Source: Aldrovandia affinis (Eukaryota; Chordata; Actinopteri; Notacanthiformes; Halosauridae). Taken from it: a DNA stretch of 64,000 nt. The DNA is taken from contig JAINUG010000328.1 in assembly GCA_029706075.1 (NCBI GenBank), forward strand, positions 248,001 through 312,000, written 5' to 3'. The translations under genes and the position numbers were made by a program. The notes under the pieces are model-generated. The model was not told the DNA's origin and did no database searches. It saw only the letters and a program-made list of their open reading frames with translations. Position 1 is the stretch's first letter; every line of letters begins with the position of its first letter. Shown here piece by piece: positions 59,793-64,000 of the stretch.

Positions 59793-59871
59793 ATGGCGGA
59801 CCGTGATACATTACCCCTTCCTCTGGAGGTGAGAGCTAGATTAGCCGAGCTGGAACTGGAGTTATCAGAAG
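59793..59871 (+). CDS. dip2c: Disco-interacting protein 2 homolog C, first coding exon (partial gene)
   Basis: The ATG at 59793 is in good context (acagaATGG). It encodes 26 residues plus one base, starting MADRDTLPLPLEVRARLAEL and continuing ELELSEG across the donor gtaagc at 59872. The N-terminus reads like DIP2C (MADR, LPLEVRARLAELELELSEG) rather than DIP2A or DIP2B. This is the beginning of the DMAP1-binding domain. The two AMP-binding (adenylate-forming) domains known in the family are encoded beyond the window. Its position downstream of larp4b on the same strand matches human LARP4B-DIP2C. The paralogous LARP4-DIP2B pair has the same layout, so the C assignment rests on the N-terminal residues. 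Confidence 0.93.
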
Positions 59872-62155
59872 GTAAGCAATATACATTCTAATCACACACT
59901 CTTTAATCGGATGATGTTGTTTTTTTTCTTCGCCCGGTGCTGTGAACGAATGCTTGAATGCCTGATTTCCCTCATCACCAGATGAGAACGCAATAATCAT
60001 TGCCAGACCTGCAGCGTATTCATGATGTATCCGACTGGGATACATTATTTTTTGCGACATTGTATTTTTTTTGCAACTGTTTATATCGTCCCGTTGTTTA
60101 CAACTGAGATTTATGCTGGCAACATTTTCATTGACCTTGAAATTAGTGTTTGGAGATGTTCGGTTCATTATTCATAGGAATGAATTGGGCTGCTTGTACG
60201 TACTGATTGATGGAATAACTTGTGCGGGCTAACGTTGTGGAATGTATCCCTATACATCAAACGGTCCGAGACGGTTAAATAATAAGCTATAATTACGTTG
60301 ATGTTTATAGCGGTGCCTACTTGTGCATAATTTTGCCATGCTTGAAATGCAAGTGAATCGACCTAACATAAATCCCTTTCAAGATTGTGAATGCCAAGTT
60401 GACCGCGTACAAATACATGGAACTGGTGTTGTGGGGGGGAAGGCTGCATCTGATTTGCCTTTTTGTTTAAACGCTGTATGCCAACCTATACGATCAAACA
60501 GGGCCAAGACACGGACATTTCAGTTTGGCCATGTTCTGTCCATCTAAACGGCTGGATTTTTGAAAAAATCATTTCGCTGCGTATTTTGAATCATACAGAT
60601 AACAATTTAAAATATTTTTCTCATGTGGGGGCGTGTGGAATGGCCCGCTGTTTATGAAAAGGACTCTGCCATTTAAGGCAAAAAGTGCCCCTACATTGTT
60701 ACGGCACGCTCACTAATGTGTTGTGCAATCCGTTGCATTGGCTTGTAAGTGCATTTCGGTGTCCAGTGTTTTAATTAATAACTCGACATGCAGCCAGCAT
60801 ATTTTCACACCACATGACGTTTCAGTAATTCAAATTATATATTAGCCGTTGAACTATTTAAAAAACAAAACACAAAATAATTGTGGTAATTTGACAGCGG
60901 ATATCACAGTTGTGTTTGTTCCTGTAAACATAACAGCATATTCGGTGGCCAGAGTGGACCTTTCCCTGGTTTTACACTTTTATTACTCCGTTTTTGGTTG
61001 ATGCCATGTCTGTGTATTCTCTTTGTGTTTGCCTAAGAGAGTCGAGAGCCCTATAGGCACTTAAATGAAATCGATGTGCTTGGTAGAAGTGAACCTTGTG
61101 ATACATCTGAAATGTATGACGGGCTGTTTTCTTTTGGGCCTTTATTATTATTTTTTTTAGAATAACCTATCGACCAGAAAGATAAATTGTACTCTTGCGT
61201 GTTTTAACGGTAGAGCTGTTCTAGGACAAGCTGCCATGTATATGGGAGGTCGGTACAGGTAACAAACAGACCGTGTGTCTAATTCATGTCTGGGTCTCAC
61301 AGGATTGGGTCAAATATATTTTTATGCAGTGCATTTATTTTGTTAAATATGTAATTATACAAACCCATGTATGCAGCTTGATATCTACTTTAAATCTTGA
61401 ATAGAAGCATTGGGTCAACTTTCCAATCGCATAGTCCTTACACACCAGAGCCTTCCAGACCATGGGTTATGCTTCATTGGAAGATTGCCATTCAAAGATG
61501 CTCAAACTGGCCTCACAGGCCTGCTTGGCTGTTGCTGTAGTTGACCCATGCAGAAATAGGCCCCAGTAACATGTAGTCATTTGAAAAATGTCGATAGTTT
61601 ATGTTTCCCTACATTCTATATTTTCTATATACGTGTGTAAAACTTGTTTCAGACCACAGATTTACATTTGATTCTTAAAATAATTACCCTCAGAAACATG
61701 ATTATTACTCAGAAAGAGTTTATATTATTGTGATGGGGACAGCCGCTAGCAGGGAGAGATATGGGCGCTTTGCATGTATTTCAGAAACCACACATCACCA
61801 GATCGTTGGGTTTTTCTTAACTGAGTGCTGGGTACAGTGTGTAGATACATATATTCTGTAACTGAGCTGTTTGGGTTAACTGGCATTCAAACAGGTGTCA
61901 GCATAAAAATACAGTAAGATAAATCCATATTAACCCCCCAGTTAATACAAAACAGCACCAAACCTTGCATGTGTGCTTTTCTTTGACCATTTTTAAATTC
62001 TGGGTCCAATACATTCAATTTGGTAGTTTGAGATTCCCTCTGTGCATTTAAGGTTAAGGAACATTTTACAGAGGGACAGTAGTTTCCATTTCCAACCATC
62101 TTTAGAATACTGTAATCATAGTCCTTTACTGTAGTCCCTGTTTTTCTTCCGATTT
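59872..62155 (+). other. dip2c: dip2c intron 1, first part
   Basis: No exon, RNA gene or clear transposon was recognised. It is AT-rich, high-complexity DNA. The first ~900 bp after the donor keeps many CpGs and may include regulatory sequence. Confidence 0.6.
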
Positions 62156-62206
62156 GGTGGCCAATTTACCCTCTATTGATTCAATAGAGGGTAAAATTGG
62201 CCCACC
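62156..62206. repeat. Fold-back inverted repeat, 24-bp arms
   Basis: ggtggccaatttaccctcta-ttga pairs with tcaatagagggtaaaattgg-cccacc around a single T, with two one-base insertions in the right arm. It sits at the tail side of the SINE-like repeat that follows. Confidence 0.85.
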
Positions 62207-62420
62207 ACGAGCACTACCCTGGGAGCGGCAGTGACGATGGCGACGAACCACCACCTCTGAGACTGACCTCGCCTAGCTGTCGCCTGTGACTCTGATACAT
62301 ACCCACAGGGAAGCTTTCTGTGCATGTGGTGAGCTTGTGCAACAAGCTCATGCAGGCTTTCCTCTCCCCTCCCCTTGGGGTGGACACCAATTGCCGCCCC
62401 CGAGCAGGACTCCTGCCCAG
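62207..62420 (-). mobile_element. SINE-like repeat, minus strand (dip2c intron 1)
   Basis: Shares ggagcggcagtgacgatggcga-like, ccctccccttggggtggaca and caattgccgcccccgagcag blocks with the copies at 27.4-27.8 and 4.9 kb. Confidence 0.6.
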
Positions 62421-62429
62421 AGAACCGAG

Positions 62430-62890
62430 GGCCCACACTGTAGTCATTTCTGAGCACATGGAACCAGGGGCCCACACTGTAGTCAGTTCTGAGCACATGG
62501 AACCAGGGGCCCACACTGTAGTCAGTTCTGCCTACATGCACTTAGAACCAGGGGCCCACACTGCAGTCATTTCAGAGCACTTAGAACCAGGGGCCCACAC
62601 TGTAGTGATTTCTGAGCACTTAGAACCAGGGGGCCACACTGTAGTCATTTCTGAGCACTTAGAACCAGGGGCCCACACTGTAGTGATTTCTGAGCACTTA
62701 GAACCAGGGGCCCACACTGTAGTCATTTCTGAGCACTTAGAACCAGGGGGCCACACTGTAGTCATTTCTGAGCACTTAGAACCAGGGGGCCACACTAGTC
62801 ATTTCTGGGCACTTAGAACCAGGGGCCCACACTGTAGTCATTTCTGTCTGCATGCACTTAGAACTGGGGGCCCACACTAGTCATTTCTGT
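62430..62890. repeat. 39-bp minisatellite, about 12 units, dip2c intron 1
   Basis: The unit is gagcacttagaaccaggggc followed by ccacactgtagtcatttct. Because 39 is divisible by 3, a plus-strand frame stays open (EHLEPGAHTVVIS repeated). It is intronic, so coding is not proposed. Confidence 0.95.
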
Positions 62891-64000
62891 CTATATGCTA
62901 CATGTGCTTGCCATTGGATGCTTGTCACCTACTGTACATTTTAAAACGTGTGAGATTGCAGATTATTGTATATGATTTGTAGGCCTGCAAATGTTTTTTT
63001 TGTGTGTTTGTTTTGGAAAAATTGTTTATTTGTTTTCAGAATATAAAAAAATAATCTACATGTATTTTCAGAATGATACCCCACAGCCAAGGCCTTGTCT
63101 TGTCAAAATGTTACAAATACTGTAGGAACTGGTGGATCTCCCATTTAGTTGTAACACAGATATAGGCTGGATCTCAATCAACATTGGTTCTTAACTTTGG
63201 GTTTAAAAAAAAAAAAAAAAATGCAAGTGTTGCTTCTTTCACAAACACAGTTTGTTGAGTTAGTGTTGATGATTGCTGAACAAAAACTAAAGCTTGCATT
63301 ACATTTTTAAAGACAAAGTTAAGGACCAATGTTGATTGAATCCAGGCTGTACTCTATTTGTTGTTGCCTTGGTGAGATGGCCATGCAATCAGTCATTTGG
63401 TGAAGGACACTGTTTCATGAGCTGCTTAGACACAACCAAACCCAGACAACAGCAGAGATAACCTAAACTTTTTCCAGGCTGAATAACTTGTAATCCGCAT
63501 GTCCGCTTGACGTGAAAAGAAGCAAGCACCAGTCGATCGTTTCAAAATACACAAGCACACAATTACTTACTCACACAATCATTAGTTACCTAGTATGTTG
63601 TGTTTTGCCAGCCGATCCTCGCTGATATTTATGAAGAATTTGTCCTGCAGGTTTGTGATCCCTTCTCCATACAGGCCACTGTGCGACTCCATAGGACACA
63701 GACTAACCAGGTCCACTGCATAGACCTTCTTTTTCAACCTCTTGCTTTACCGCACATTTCCTGAGGTAGTTTCTGGGTGTATTGTTAGCCTGGCTATCAT
63801 CTACAAGGCATATCTTCGGTGACTTGTATCTGTTTAAATACAGTCGGTTCTGAACATGCCTCCTTGCAAATTTATAGGAAAAAAAACATCTCTAGAATGT
63901 CAACCAGGTTGAGGCACTGTTTCAGGCTGGTCATTGTAGCTTAATGTCCTCTTTCATCAATGGCAATTCAATTCCGGCGGCCTGCTGAGAGTTCACTGAA
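62891..64000 (+). other. dip2c: dip2c intron 1, end of window
   Basis: No exon recognised. A poly(A) run lies at 63207-63221; otherwise unclassified. Confidence 0.5.

Overview
This window is animal nuclear DNA, almost certainly from a teleost fish. It has widely spaced coding exons with GT-AG introns, long intergenic stretches and dense fish-type transposable elements (Tc1/mariner, hAT, PIF/Harbinger-like, L2/CR1-type LINEs, V-SINE-like and other tRNA-derived SINEs). There are no operons, CRISPR arrays or prokaryotic genes. I cannot name the species.

Two protein-coding genes lie on the + strand. (1) larp4b, La-related protein 4B: the start-codon exon is at 6237-6371, followed by 15 more coding exons ending at 31403-31558 and a probable ~4.8 kb 3' UTR to about 36.4 kb. 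I assembled all 16 coding exons by reading frame, splice sites and recognisable protein blocks: PAM2w, La motif, RRM and the proline/arginine-rich C-terminal half. Every splice phase agrees. (2) dip2c, disco-interacting protein 2 homolog C: only the first coding exon (59793-59871), its promoter/5' UTR region and the beginning of intron 1. The order LARP4B then DIP2C, head to tail, is the same as on human chromosome 10p15.

Layout: 1-6236 upstream region with nested LINEs and a MITE; 6237-31558 larp4b exons and introns, intron 1 (6372-15980) being rich in hAT and Tc1 remnants and the last intron (27106-31402) carrying a 2.9 kb Harbinger-like element that contains a SINE and a Tc1 copy; 31559-36410 3' UTR, nearly repeat-free; 36.4-59.4 kb intergenic DNA with SINEs, a 44-bp minisatellite (47.5-48.1 kb) and a multi-layer transposon nest at 50.7-57.5 kb; 59.4-59.9 kb dip2c promoter and exon 1; 59.9-64 kb dip2c intron 1 with a 39-bp minisatellite.

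The most notable observations are: an in-frame TAG in the last larp4b exon, 69 nt before a second stop, with the family's C-terminal PPKSP motif still encoded between them; a GC-AG intron inside the La-motif coding region; several transposon insertions whose target-site duplications can be read exactly, so the insertion order is clear; a nearly perfect 1,495-bp-offset tandem duplication; and LINE and SINE copies sharing the same 3' tail. I found no convincing sign of a wholly new biological system. The window is best read as two known genes plus a well-preserved record of transposon activity.
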